Positions 35,101-41,867 of a DNA stretch of 64,000 bases are shown here, piece after piece (the stretch's first letter is position 1; every line of letters begins with the position of its first letter). The notes below the pieces were generated by a model. It was given only the letters and a program-made list of their open reading frames with translations, did no database searches and was not told where the DNA came from. A program made the translations under genes and the position numbers. The stretch comes from Imbricaverruca yamaguchii (taxonomy: Eukaryota; Arthropoda; Thecostraca; Neoverrucidae). The stretch spans positions 248,001 through 312,000 of the forward strand of contig JAOTOL010001633.1 of NCBI GenBank assembly GCA_034440575.1, read 5' to 3'.

Positions 35101-35621
35101 CAGCCGGCTGGTGGCAACTAACACATTCATTTAAATGTCGCGCTGATCCGAATTTGTTGTCCGGTGTTCTCTCGGAGGTGCCGTCCAGTCGGCTCGCCCG
35201 GTGTTACGCACTGGCCACGTCGCCGCCCGCCAGGTGTTCGTCCCGGATGGACTGTGTGGTCGGTGGGTGTCGCGGGCCGGTTTCCACGTCGCCGCCCGCC
35301 AGGTGTTCGTCGATGTGTGGTCGGTCGGGTGCGGGGCGCGCTGGAGCCCGGTGTTACCCCCCCCCCCCCCCCCCCCCCGGTGTTCGTCCCGGATGGACTG
35401 TGTGGTCGGTCAGGTGTCGGGGACCGCGCTGGAGCCCGGTGTTACGCACTGACCGCGTCGCCGCCCGCCAGGTGCTCATCTATCGATCGCCGTTTGCCAG
35501 CGTGATGATATACGGCCTGGTGTCGATCACCGCCTGCGTCGCCTGCCTCCTGCTGCCCATCGAAACACGCGGTCGGCCACTGCAGGACACCCACTTGACC
35601 AGCGCCGACGACCTCCACTGA
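17382..35621 (+). CDS. Svop: SVOP-like MFS transporter, whole gene span with introns
   Basis: Synaptic vesicle 2-related protein (SVOP), a 12-TM major facilitator superfamily member related to SV2 and to organic ion transporters. In animals it sits in synaptic vesicle membranes and its substrate is not firmly established. Exons: 17382-17541, 19298-19554, 19885-20009, 20967-21030, 21681-21806, 24870-25078, 25404-25512, 25804-25849, 26733-26844, 32508-32592, 33043-33132, then 33803-33916 or 35472-35621. All intron phases match, giving 510 aa with the distal last exon or 498 aa with the proximal one (vertebrate SVOP is about 550). Motifs in order: [11 protein letters not shown] (MFS loop 2-3, residues 129-139), [38 protein letters not shown] and LPIETRGR. 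The start ATG has a GCCGCC context. Recognition is by motif and exon phase; no search was run. Confidence 0.93.
18003..18118 (+). repeat. Dispersed repeat family B, plus-strand copy
   Basis: About 115 bp shared with the reverse complement of 45556-45672. Common landmarks are CACATAA, GCACCAA, CCCTAAAATC, GAAACT.CTGAAGCT, GAAGCACAA, GGAGGGT and GTGAAC in the same order. It is probably an interspersed element remnant. Confidence 0.7.
18361..18409 (+). repeat. Hairpin-tail dispersed repeat
   Basis: TGTATGACCGAAGCAGTCGA, TGCGCCCTTAAGCC and then AACCAACC. It is almost identical to the copy at 48300 over the loop (GACCGAAGCAGTCGATGCGCCC), but its 5' GGGCGC arm is missing. Confidence 0.8.
18868..18972. 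repeat. Short degenerate tandem repeat (26-30 bp)
   Basis: Four imperfect units of AGGTGGGGAAGGCAGCAAAG followed by CATTTC, with growing divergence toward the right. Confidence 0.7.
19298..19554 (+). CDS. Svop: Svop exon 2 (TM1-TM2 and MFS signature)
   Basis: The acceptor GCTTCAG/ACACC completes codon 54 (Asp), giving [19 protein letters not shown], a conserved SVOP/SV2 segment before TM1. Then come [20 protein letters not shown] (TM1 region, with the conserved acidic MADSMEM), [18 protein letters not shown] (TM2), and the loop signature [11 protein letters not shown] ending at the donor ACG/GTGCGT, phase 0. Residues 54-139. Confidence 0.95.
19885..20009 (+). CDS. Svop: Svop exon 3 (TM3-TM4)
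   Basis: The acceptor CTCCCTCAG/ACGCTG follows a pyrimidine-rich tract. It encodes [20 protein letters not shown] and [20 protein letters not shown]. The RGLVG motif matches the MFS RGxxG segment. The donor is GC/GTGAGT in phase 2. This exon end is the seed of the 94-bp tandem repeat that follows. Confidence 0.93.
19990..20275. repeat. 94-bp tandem repeat spanning the exon 3 donor
   Basis: About three units. The first contains the true exon end, GTGGGCGCCATACCGCAGGC then GTGAGTAGCGCAG. The next two carry GTGGGCGCCGTACCGCAGAC then GTGGGTAGC or GTGTGTAGC. Each copy therefore reproduces the last exon bases, the donor and the first ~70 intron bases. Confidence 0.9.
20276..20966. other. Rest of Svop intron 3
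   Basis: Nothing recognisable beyond the 3' acceptor TTTTTGCTTTCAG at its end. Confidence 0.5.
20967..21030 (+). CDS. Svop: Svop exon 4 (TM4-TM5 loop)
   Basis: A strong acceptor TTTTTTGCTTTCAG/TG completes codon 181 (Ala). It encodes [20 protein letters not shown] then E, residues 182-202. AEFLP with K-Q-R-G-K is the MFS loop motif as seen in SVOP. The donor is GAG/GTAAGC, phase 0. Confidence 0.95.
21031..21680. other. Svop intron 4
   Basis: No element identified. It ends in GGCTGTTGGCAG, the acceptor of exon 5. Confidence 0.5.
21681..21806 (+). CDS. Svop: Svop exon 5 (TM5-TM6)
   Basis: Forty-two codons in phase 0/0: [20 protein letters not shown] followed by [20 protein letters not shown] and CP. 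The layout of two hydrophobic helices around [10 protein letters not shown] agrees with SVOP TM5-TM6. The donor is CCG/GTAAGC. Confidence 0.95.
21841..21895 (+). repeat. Hairpin-tail dispersed repeat, intact stem
   Basis: GGGCGCTAAATGACCTTGTA leads into GTCGGCGCGCCC, TTAAGCCCAAA and an (AATC)n tail. GGGCGC and GCGCCC can pair. It lies 35 bp downstream of the exon 5 donor. Confidence 0.85.
21912..22260. repeat. Left arm of an inverted, internally repetitive pair
   Basis: Irregular units of ATCATAACCTCCAAT-like sequence recur roughly every 17-25 bp. Inverted counterparts (ATTGGAGGTTATGAT type) are at 24655-24815. The paired arms flank the integrase relic. Confidence 0.65.
22261..23107. other. 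Intron stretch left of the integrase relic
   Basis: Contains a short (TG)n near 22420-22440 and a GC-rich stretch near 22700-23030. Open frames here are in simple, biased sequence and match nothing I recognise. Confidence 0.45.
23108..24261 (-). pseudogene. Ty3/gypsy-type integrase relic (retrotransposon fragment)
   Basis: Reading from 24261 downward: a region with [13 protein letters not shown], then [12 protein letters not shown] with a CTKC pair (remnant of the HHCC zinc module), a TTDLV segment holding the first catalytic Asp, LTDNGGEF with the second Asp (about 23600), and AVERSNRAL with the likely catalytic Glu. SPAECLLGR and a C-terminal [11 protein letters not shown] chromo/SH3-like segment follow. 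At least one frameshift and in-frame stops break it. No protease, reverse transcriptase or LTRs were found nearby, so it is a 3' pol fragment lying antisense in Svop intron 5. Confidence 0.85.
24655..24815. repeat. Right arm of the inverted repetitive pair
   Basis: GGAGGTTATGATGCCTTGGA and later GAGGTT/TGTGAT units are the inverted counterpart of the CCTCCAA/ATCATAAC units at 21912-22260. Confidence 0.6.
24870..25078 (+). CDS. Svop: Svop exon 6 (central loop, start of TM7)
   Basis: Acceptor GACTACAG/TGG. It encodes [19 protein letters not shown], then [19 protein letters not shown], a soluble stretch, [14 protein letters not shown] and TTLLLWYI entering TM7. LPESARF is the MFS PESPR-type motif at the end of the first bundle. 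Residues 245-313 plus two bases; donor CTG/GTCAGT, phase 2. Confidence 0.95.
25060..25245. repeat. Degenerate tandem repeat spanning the exon 6 donor
   Basis: The exon end GCTCTGGTACATCTG and its donor GTCAGTACCA recur in worn form downstream: TGCTCTGGTAACCCTGG, GTACACCTGGTCAGTACCA, GTGCTCTGGTGCACCTGGTC and CGCTCTGATACACCTGGTC. This looks like a donor-seeded array with several decoy GTCAGT and GTCATT sites. Confidence 0.7.
25404..25512 (+). CDS. Svop: Svop exon 7 (TM7 and lumenal loop)
   Basis: Acceptor GGCCGCAG/G completes the Trp codon 314. It encodes [20 protein letters not shown], then [16 protein letters not shown], residues 315-350. The [12 protein letters not shown] stretch parallels the SVOP YYGLVLLTTE segment. 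The donor is GAG/GTAAGC, phase 0. The vertebrate loop here is longer. Confidence 0.93.
25590..25790. repeat. 30-bp tandem repeat before exon 8
   Basis: About six units of GTGTGTCAGGCGTCCTGTTC then TGATCACCG. The last unit runs into the acceptor of exon 8 (GTCCTGTAAGCCGCTGAAGCAG). Confidence 0.85.
25804..25849 (+). CDS. Svop: Svop exon 8 (46-nt microexon-like)
   Basis: Acceptor GCTGAAGCAG/ACAGAC. It encodes [15 protein letters not shown] plus one base, residues 351-365. It matches the strongly conserved DYxDLLWTTLSEFPG at the start of TM8 in SVOP. Donor CCAG/GTGGGC, phase 1. The exon is shorter than the rest, but phase and sequence fit on both sides. Confidence 0.92.
26041..26132. repeat. (CA)n/(TA)n microsatellite
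   Basis: A mixed ACACAC stretch passes into about 65 bases of pure TA. Confidence 0.95.
26733..26844 (+). CDS. Svop: Svop exon 9 (TM8-TM9)
   Basis: Acceptor CTGCGACAG/GA completes Gly366. It encodes [20 protein letters not shown], then [16 protein letters not shown], with EKFGRKK as the second MFS signature between TM8 and TM9. The donor is AG/GTGAGT in phase 2, so the next exon must supply one base. Confidence 0.93.
26874..27576. mobile_element. Non-autonomous element with ~100-bp terminal inverted repeats
   Basis: The left end (26874-26976) starts GAGGTGCGCTAT and the right end (27482-27576) ends ATAGCGCACCTC. Reading inward, both share TTTACACCTG.AATCGATTG, ATTAGAACAAAATATGTAC and AAATCAAAC. 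The 700-bp body has no coding capacity. No clear target-site duplication is visible, so the superfamily is not assigned. It begins only 29 bp after the exon 9 donor. Confidence 0.85.
27885..32507. repeat. 36-bp minisatellite abutting the exon 10 acceptor
   Basis: Roughly 100 units of GTGTTTGTTCACAG followed by TCGGGCAGTGTTGACTGTGA and CG, interrupted by the hAT-like element at 29933-30997. The final unit supplies the actual acceptor and first ~20 bases of exon 10. Variants include CA deletions (TTGTTCAGTCGGG) that shift the frame, GACGGTGTTGACTGTGACGG partial duplications, and GGGCAG/AGGCAG alternation. Confidence 0.97.
29933..30997. mobile_element. hAT-like non-autonomous DNA transposon inside the 36-bp array
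   Basis: Terminal inverted repeats are CAGGGTGGGAA at the left and TTCCCACCCTG at the right. An 8-bp duplication GTTGACTG flanks it (29925-29932 and 30998-31005), and removing one copy restores a normal array unit exactly. An 8-bp duplication with CAG-starting ends is the hAT hallmark. The left subterminal region has a perfect 11-bp hairpin (TTTTAAGAGAT, 3-nt loop) near 29955. No transposase is encoded. Confidence 0.9.
32508..32592 (+). CDS. Svop: Svop exon 10 (TM9-TM10)
   Basis: Acceptor GTTCACAG/T: the single base completes the codon left by exon 9 (AG+T, Ser). It then encodes [20 protein letters not shown] and AAYVYTPE, residues 404-431. [10 protein letters not shown] is a hallmark of the SVOP family. 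Donor GAG/GTAGGC, phase 0. The first 20 or so exon bases are identical in kind to the 36-bp array unit just upstream, which translates [12 protein letters not shown] in the same frame. Confidence 0.92.
32593..33042. other. Svop intron 10
   Basis: Nothing recognised. It ends with CCCCTGACCGCAG, the acceptor of exon 11. Confidence 0.55.
33043..33132 (+). CDS. Svop: Svop exon 11 (TM10-TM11)
   Basis: Thirty codons, phase 0/0: [20 protein letters not shown] then [22 protein letters not shown] (across the exon junction) is the MFS motif found after TM10, and [13 protein letters not shown] follows the SVOP pattern. Donor CAG/GTCGGT. Either terminal exon can be joined in frame. Confidence 0.95.
33133..33802. 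other. Intron between exon 11 and the proximal last exon
   Basis: The first ~400 bp are featureless. 33545-33790 holds a ~23-bp degenerate tandem repeat based on CACGCTGAGGTAGGGTGTGG, with a GTATGG...CCATAC inverted repeat near 33598-33638. Confidence 0.65.
33545..33790. repeat. ~23-bp degenerate minisatellite
   Basis: Eight to ten units of CACGCTGAGGAAGGGTGTGG plus about three bases, each containing GCTGAGG or GCTAAGG and GGTGTGGG. Confidence 0.8.
33803..33916 (+). CDS. Svop: Svop exon 12a, proximal alternative last exon
   Basis: Acceptor GCTCCGTCAG/GTGCTG. It encodes [20 protein letters not shown], then [17 protein letters not shown] and stop TAG, 37 aa. It is homologous to the distal exon at 35472: VL, a short polar stretch, SV, a hydrophobic TM12 helix, C-L, then ETR. 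It is open and phase-compatible with exon 11. It lacks the extended tail of exon 12b. It could be an active alternative end or a retired duplicate. Confidence 0.75.
   Translation: MLLKTSYKSVVLLYAGVALSAAAACLCLTETRDKPMR
33917..35180. other. Region between the two Svop last exons
   Basis: No canonical AATAAA was found close to the proximal stop. CACACTCTCACCTATC/CTCTCCACAC repeats occur at 33955-34000. No other element recognised. Confidence 0.45.
35181..35471. repeat. Tandem copies of the exon 12b acceptor region
   Basis: GTCGCCGCCCGCCAG followed by GTGTTCGTC occurs at about 35219-35241 and 35288-35310. A third partial copy (GGTGTTCGTCCCGGATGG) is near 35379 after a C homopolymer of more than 20 bases. 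The real acceptor GTCGCCGCCCGCCAG/GTGCTCATC is at 35472. Other shared phrases are CGGATGGACTGTGTGGTCGG and CTGGAGCCCGGTGTTAC. Confidence 0.85.
35472..35621 (+). CDS. Svop: Svop exon 12b, distal last exon
   Basis: Encodes [20 protein letters not shown] then [20 protein letters not shown] and a short tail ending DDLH, stop TGA at 35621; 49 aa. The TM12 helix is followed by [11 protein letters not shown], which corresponds to the conserved LPIETKGRGLQ of SVOP. This is the better match to the family, so I take it as the main C-terminus. Confidence 0.93.
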   Translation: MLIYRSPFASVMIYGLVSITACVACLLLPIETRGRPLQDTHLTSADDLH

Positions 35622-38600
35622 CCTCGCTCAGGTTGAACGACTCGATACATACCGACCAATGCGTATTCGCGGAACTGCAGCCGTGGCTGGGATCCGCGTG
35701 CAGAGGGTGACGCGGTTTTGAGCGAGGAAGCTCACCGAGGGCATTTGTGCGCCCGACACCTTGCGACCAAAGATTGACTCGGCCCGACTGTCTCTGACTA
35801 TCGGTGCAGTATTTATTGATCCGTGCAGTATTTGTGCCTGTCCGAGTGTTGTGACGGTGGCGGTGTGTGCAAAGGTATGGCAGCTGGCGATCTGTGAAGC
35901 AAATACGTCGTAGTCGTGTCGCGTGGACATGGCGGCCAGCAGGTGGCGCTCTGGTTGGTCGTGTCCAGCCGCAGACGTCGCGACTCTTGTGCCAGACAAT
36001 AGCGCTCACGGTGATGGGTTTAATGCGCCGGACTGACTCGGTAGCGCACGTGCTGCTAGGTCTGGACCAGATCTGTTAGTTCTCGCCGACAAAGATCTGA
36101 TTAACCTTTTATGCAATATTATGCGTGGATAGTTTTGTTCTTGGGTTATGTTGATGAGTGCCTAAGTGTTATTTATATGGTAGGTTTTATTATTTACGAA
36201 GTACTACTGCTGTACGGCGCAGGTAAAGAACTAGTAGAAATGTGCGGAGAGGTGCGTATGTGCGTGTGGAAAATCATGGCGTACGTATGGTAAACCGTGA
36301 GTGGAGCGGGATTTGCTGTTGGCGGAATGCTACAACAGGGTAAATTTTATCTAGGCTTGTTGACAAAAGAGAACGAGTAGAGAAACAAGATTTCGCCCGC
36401 GTTATTCGAAATATTTACCGGCGACAATGGTACTGGAGCAAAGTTCCTTTAAAAAAAAGTGTCTGAACGTTCGAATGGATGCGAAATTCGAGTTGATTTG
36501 TTACGAATCAATATACAAAAATTAATGCAGTCTGCGGATGTTTATGGTGAGGTACCTATCGTACTTCCAGTAACAATTAGAGGTGCAATTTTTTTCGCGG
36601 AAGTATATATTTTTCGCATCACACCTTTTGCAAATAACCGCTAAATGTATATGCGTGTGTATATATATAAGTATATGTATATATATATTTTATATATACA
36701 TATGTATATATATATATCGTGAAAGAAAACTTCCTGGAACTCGCTGGGTCGCCAGGACCTGGTAGTCGAGGCGTCTTGACCTGAAGTATCGGTGGCTACT
36801 ACTTTTTTCCTGCATCCGCTCGGGACAAGCTTCTGGTGAGTGATGCCCCTGAATCCTCCATGACCTCTGCATGAATCCATGTTGACTTAGCGCGCTGCTC
36901 TGGTGCATGCACTTGACGCAGCAGCAGTCTGTACAGCCTCGCGGTTAGCAGTGGGCATCAGGAAGCTTCATGGCTAGGGTGGACGATAGTAAACGGCAAT
37001 TTGTGTAAACACAAAAGGCGTTCGGGAACTGTCGAAGCATGGGATGTGCGAGGTGAGGTGGCGCAAAAATGGTTATATAAATTGGTGTACTGGGGAAAGA
37101 CACTACCTGATTATTGTTCGTATGGCTTTCCTTCATATCTTCATGGAGTAAAATGCAATTAACCAGGTGTCGGGGGGGGGGGGGGGGGTCAACGGTCGGC
37201 AGTATAAACATTGTCTATGTGCAGAAGCAATGAGATGCTCAACAGACATTTTTTAAGGTAAAAATGACAGGACGGATTGCGAAATACCCGAAGTAAAGTG
37301 CACCGATTATCTATGAGAGCTAGACGTTGTTTAGGTTTGGTGGAAAGAAGGCCCTGAGAAAGTACCATCGGTCAAAGTAGCAGCAGCAAGGCGTTTGTCA
37401 GCTTACTAGTGTCGGACTTGAAGCTGGCGCGGCTGACGTTTCATCGTCCCAGATATCGAGTTGTACGAGACAGTTATGAATGAACTCTTAAAAAATATAT
37501 AATCACCCACAAATTCATATCCCATTAGGATTCAGTTTGCCGTGCTGTCGCACTTTGCAATCGATAAGGCTGCCGCAAAATTTGGTGCTAGTCACCATTG
37601 TGAAGAAAGGTAGAAAGCTAAAAGCGACGGAAAGCGTGGTAAGCGCTCCAGGAGCAAATGAACCATATCGGGTATCTTCGAATGTCGAATGAAGGAAACT
37701 GCACCAGTTTTGTGAACGAGACGGCATCAGCTGGAAATGTCCTGGGAAAAGAAACAAGGCCGGAGTGCGTGACACAAATCGCAGATATCACTATTAAAAA
37801 AAACAATCAAAATTGTGTTCACTGCACGAGATTTACCAAATATAGGAGGCAGAGGAAGCGGCGCCGGTAGGGTTCCCTGCATTTGCCAGCGTCAGGCCAC
37901 ACTACTGCGCTTCGGCCGCTGGTAGTGGCACGCAGTGTGTGCATTTGCCTTCACCATCAAAATCATAAGCACACGGACAAAGCGACCAGTCCCGATCTGA
38001 ATACAGAAGAGATTGTCCGCACGGCTGTGCGTCGGTCAATGCTGGACAATACCATTCTCCGCCTGCGTCGGTGGCATGCCATTGTCCAACCACAGCCGAC
38101 CTCTGAAGGATTTTAAAAATAATCTGTTGAAACTCAAAAATATAGCAACGGCAATTTTCTCAGAAAAAAAAAGTTTGTTGTACAAGACTCAGTCCATGGA
38201 TTCTACCGGGAAAGCTCTCAGGCAACCGTTCATCCATTCGAGATCTACACTAAAGTCGCCGAAGACATCACATGTGACAGTCCTGTATCGCCAGCTACAG
38301 GACTAAATGCAGCACACATGCCGTCTACGCTTAACGCATAAGTTGCCAAACGCATGAAGTTCACAAATACAAATATACGATAAAAATAATTACTTCACTG
38401 GCGGCTGTGTGGCCCAATACAAAAATACTCTTGACATCAGCGACGCCCATCAATAAGAGTTCAGCATGGAATGTGAATAGCAGTTGTGTGCTACGTATCA
38501 CGTCACTTTGCGACGGTATTGGCAGTGCCGTCAAAAGACTGACGACACGCGCCAGTCTACAGCGACCAGAGATGCATCGCTTCAGAGTGCCTCAAGCGAC

Positions 38601-39330
38601 GTTCGAGGGTTATGCAGCATCTCCACACGAGGTTCGCGCAATAGCGGTAAAATTTAACCATATAAATAATTTGTTCAAGGTTGTATTGACCGAAAAAAAA
38701 CTATTCGACAAATCACAATTAGTCAGTTGATATTATGTTCCTCATGAGCAGGATGCGTGTGTAATTTGTCACCAGGGAGTGGGTCAGCATCAGTTGCTGC
38801 TACAATCGCCGCTGGCATAACCACGGAAACGGTGTCCTGACGTTATTCGAGTTATTTGATCCCCTTGCGATTCTGCACACCTTATTAAGTGCATAACCAC
38901 GTCTTAACGTTCTGCACGTCAGTGAATACAAATGCAATACCATAAGCCTATTTGCATACTCTTGTTCCGCTATCATCATTCTTATCCAAAAGTACATCGG
39001 CACCTGGGTCCGGTTTAACGAATTACCGGCTTGAGGAGCCGGTAATTGGAAATTTTCGTCTCCAACAATCTCACCTTAATCCGAACTTTGGATGTAGCCT
39101 CCAGCTAACACCCAACGTCCCTCACCGTATGGAATCGCCATCCTCTTCTGTTCCGAGAACCGTGGCAGTTCAATTGAAATATATTCAATTCGTTATTTCT
39201 CCCCCTCTACTGTACCTATCAGGTCCTATTATCTATTGGTACAAACAACTTCCGTTGCTACCTTGAACATATTTACCGTGAAGACGACATTTATTCCATC
39301 TATTTTAGACTATATGACTATTGTTTAACT
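35622..39330. other. Gene-poor stretch downstream of Svop
   Basis: No gene supported. It contains a (TA)n-rich tract near 36655-36718 and a G homopolymer near 37171-37189. The 3' UTR of Svop should begin here, but no clear AATAAA polyadenylation hexamer was identified just after 35621. Confidence 0.45.
36655..36718. repeat. TA-rich microsatellite
   Basis: TATATATA blocks broken by AAG, GTA and CATATG, with partial self-complementarity (TATGTATATATATATTTTAT against ATATATACATA). Confidence 0.85.
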
Positions 39331-39334
39331 TTTT

Positions 39335-39505
39335 TATTATTGGATGTTGGAATTGGCTGTCTTGGACTTTTAGGATCGTCGGATGTTAGGATGTTGGACT
39401 TTTGAATGTTGGATATTTTAATTTTGGATGTTATTCTTTGTGATTCTTGGACTTTTGCAATTTGAATTTTTCTTTGGATGTTACGGTTTTAGATGTTCCG
39501 ATGCG
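39335..39505. repeat. Degenerate GGATGTTGGA-type tandem repeat
   Basis: GGATGTTGGA, GGATGTTAGGATGTTGGAC, GAATGTTGGATATT, GGATGTTATT and GGATGTTACGG recur across about 170 bp without a fixed period. Confidence 0.6.
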
Positions 39506-40083
39506 CATCGTCAAGGTCATTTACATATTCATCCTCTCCTTGGCGGTGTTGATGCGGTGTGATGTGTGTTGCGGTTCGAAGTGGATGTCTTGTTTATGTG
39601 TGATTTCTTAAAACATAGTACAAACTAGATGGTAGGTAATGGTACTTGCCAGTAACGCCACCTCTTTTGCCTGTTTTCGATATGAGTGTGAACACTGTCG
39701 ATAAATAAGTGTTATGATGTAGGTATGTTCACGCTCGCATCCACAACAAACACACTGCCCACAACAACACGAAAACAACCACGCGACTGCCTGCATGACG
39801 ATTTGCATTTTAAATGGAAGATGGCATTGGGAAAGGAAGATGTGTTTATGGCTTGTTGTGAGGACGATGTCTTCTTTTAAATGATTTTTTTTTAATTCAA
39901 TGGAAAATGAGATGTTGAATCTAGTGCTTGCAAGTTAGAAAGCTTTTATGCAAGCTGTACTAGTCCCTTGTCCTTTGGTAATAGTAATAACCTTATGTAT
40001 TTTCCTTACAGCCGATGAAGAAACTGACCCTGTCATTGGACAGGTCCCATGATCAGATTGGTGGCCTCATGATGTGAACTGCT

Positions 40084-40143
40084 GGGCACCATATGACCAA
40101 TGCAGTTAGCATGCCCTAAATCACAAATAACTAACTAACTAAC
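40084..40143 (+). repeat. Hairpin-tail dispersed repeat
   Basis: GGGCACCATATGACCAATGC, AGTTAGCATGCCC, TAAATCACAAAT and a (AACT)n tail. The stem arms are mutated but partly complementary. Confidence 0.7.
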
Positions 40144-40245
40144 ATGATGGGACTGATAACCAGCTGATAAGGATGTTGACCCTGGAATGGAGCAGGTGGC
40201 CCTGTAATGGGACAGGTAGTAACAGGCACTAAATTACTAAACCTG

Positions 40246-40280
40246 GCTGATACACCCTAAAACTCAAATAACCAACCAAC
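40246..40280 (+). repeat. Hairpin-tail repeat, 3' part only
   Basis: GCTGATACACCCTAAAACTC followed by AAATAACCAACCAAC. Distal arm and tail of the family, lacking the 5' arm. Confidence 0.6.
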
Positions 40281-40547
40281 TGGGACAGGTAGTTCCATGA
40301 TGAGACCGATGCTGTGATGGAATTGTCTGGTGCAGATAGTGACAAGGTATGAAATACTGGGCATTGCTGGATGCATGTTTTGGGGAGTGGTTGGATAACA
40401 ACCTTTTGCACATGACCACCTGACTACATGGGAGCCATGTGGCAACTGTTCAAGGTCATTTGGTTGGCCAGACCACAATGCACAAGAAAGGGTTTGTATA
40501 TCTACTTGTTCTCTCTGGGCTCAAAGCCAGCACAGCCTAGTACTACA

Positions 40548-40585
40548 GTTAGTTATTAGGGCTTTAGGGTGCATCAACTGCAGTG
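40548..40585 (-). repeat. Hairpin-tail repeat, minus strand
   Basis: On the minus strand it reads CAGTTGATGCACCCTAAAGC, then CCTAATAACTAACT. Confidence 0.65.
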
Positions 40586-41198
40586 GTTTTACATTGCCCA
40601 TAGCCTAGCACTACAGTGATAGCTGATGACCCTGTGATGAGGCAGGCAGTCATATTTTGTGACCATAAAAGAGCTATCAGTCACTCCAGAGAGTTATGTC
40701 TATGATCACATGGCCACCTGCCCCATTGCAGAGCTGTAGTGTTACTCCAACTGGGCAGGCAGCAATGTGAACAGGTAGACAAGTGATAGGTCTGCCTGCA
40801 GGCTATTGACCAGCTGACTGAGCAGATGAGTTGTCTGGTCAGTTGGTATTAGCCCCATCACAGGGTCATCCATTCAATTACAGGACTACCTATCCCTTAG
40901 CAGGGTCAGCAGTTTGATCATGGTTACCTGCCTCATGACACAGTCACCTATCTTATTACAGGGCCACCTTTTCCATCATATACTTGGCAGACTACTCAGA
41001 AATGTTTTAGAACATTTGGCATCTATGTAATAGCTTGCTGACATTATCAACATAGTAGGATGTGTTTACAGCTGCTTTCCAGTAATTGTGCTCTGAGGAC
41101 CAGGAAATGAATGCAGGTGTCAAGTCACATCCATATTTTCTTTAATCAGTAAGTACCATTTGTGGATACAGAGTGTTAATATATGTCTGTATTTTCAG

Positions 41199-41477
41199 GA
41201 AGTATCAGTTTCCAGCCATATGGTTCTCATTAGAAGCAAGTTTGAATGAAATACTGGGAACAGACCATTGGTCATGACTGCGACTGAGGCATGGACGTCT
41301 GTCTCCAACCTACAGAATGATCATGTCTCCTTGTTACTTTTTAACCCAGATGACACCACATATTTGCTGAAGAGTGTGCAAGAAAGAGAAGGATTGCATG
41401 GCACATTCTTGCCAGGAGGTCCTACCACTGCTGCATTGAATACATGGAGTAAAGTTGTCCAAGCCAAGCTCAATGAG
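41199..41477 (+). pseudogene. Candidate exon, unassigned, with a frame break
   Basis: Follows TGTATTTTCAG (acceptor-like) and ends AATGAG/GTTTGT (donor-like). The first frame gives KYQFPAIWFSLEASLNEILG and TDHWS, then a stop. From 41274 a second frame gives MTATEAWTSVSNLQNDHVSL, LLFNPDDTTYLLKSVQERE and on to KVVQAKLNE. The amino-acid quality changes frame near 41270, which suggests a frameshifted exon of a decayed gene or an indel in the sequence. I do not recognise the family. Confidence 0.35.
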
Positions 41478-41867
41478 GTTTGTTGCATATATTTCATGGA
41501 TGTGCCCAAGGCCCCATATCCAATATATATAATATATATATAATACATGTATATATAATATATATAATATATATCTATCAGCCTGGTCCAAAAAAAAGGA
41601 AAGTTAAAAAATTGTTAGCTCCACAAGTTTTATTTTGCTACACTTTTTATAAATAACATTCAGACCAATTTTCAAGAAATTTTGTCTAATTTTAAGGGTT
41701 GTGCAAAATGTTTTCTAACAGAAGAGAAACTGGAGGAATGTTAATTTATGCTCTTAATTCACATAGCATAGTTCCTATTTTCCATGAAAATAAAATAACC
41801 TTGATAAATAATAATGCTTTGTCATGCCAACTTCAATGACAAAATGAGGTGGGACCTGTCCTACAAT

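Larger units (their letters stand above)
40015..40980. repeat. Degenerate repeats with CCCTGT...ACAGGT inverted cores
   Basis: GACCCTGTCATTGGACAGGT, GGCCCTGTAATGGGACAGGT and worn relatives recur irregularly through 40015-40330 and 40615-40980 on both strands. The units contain short inverted repeats. Confidence 0.5.
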
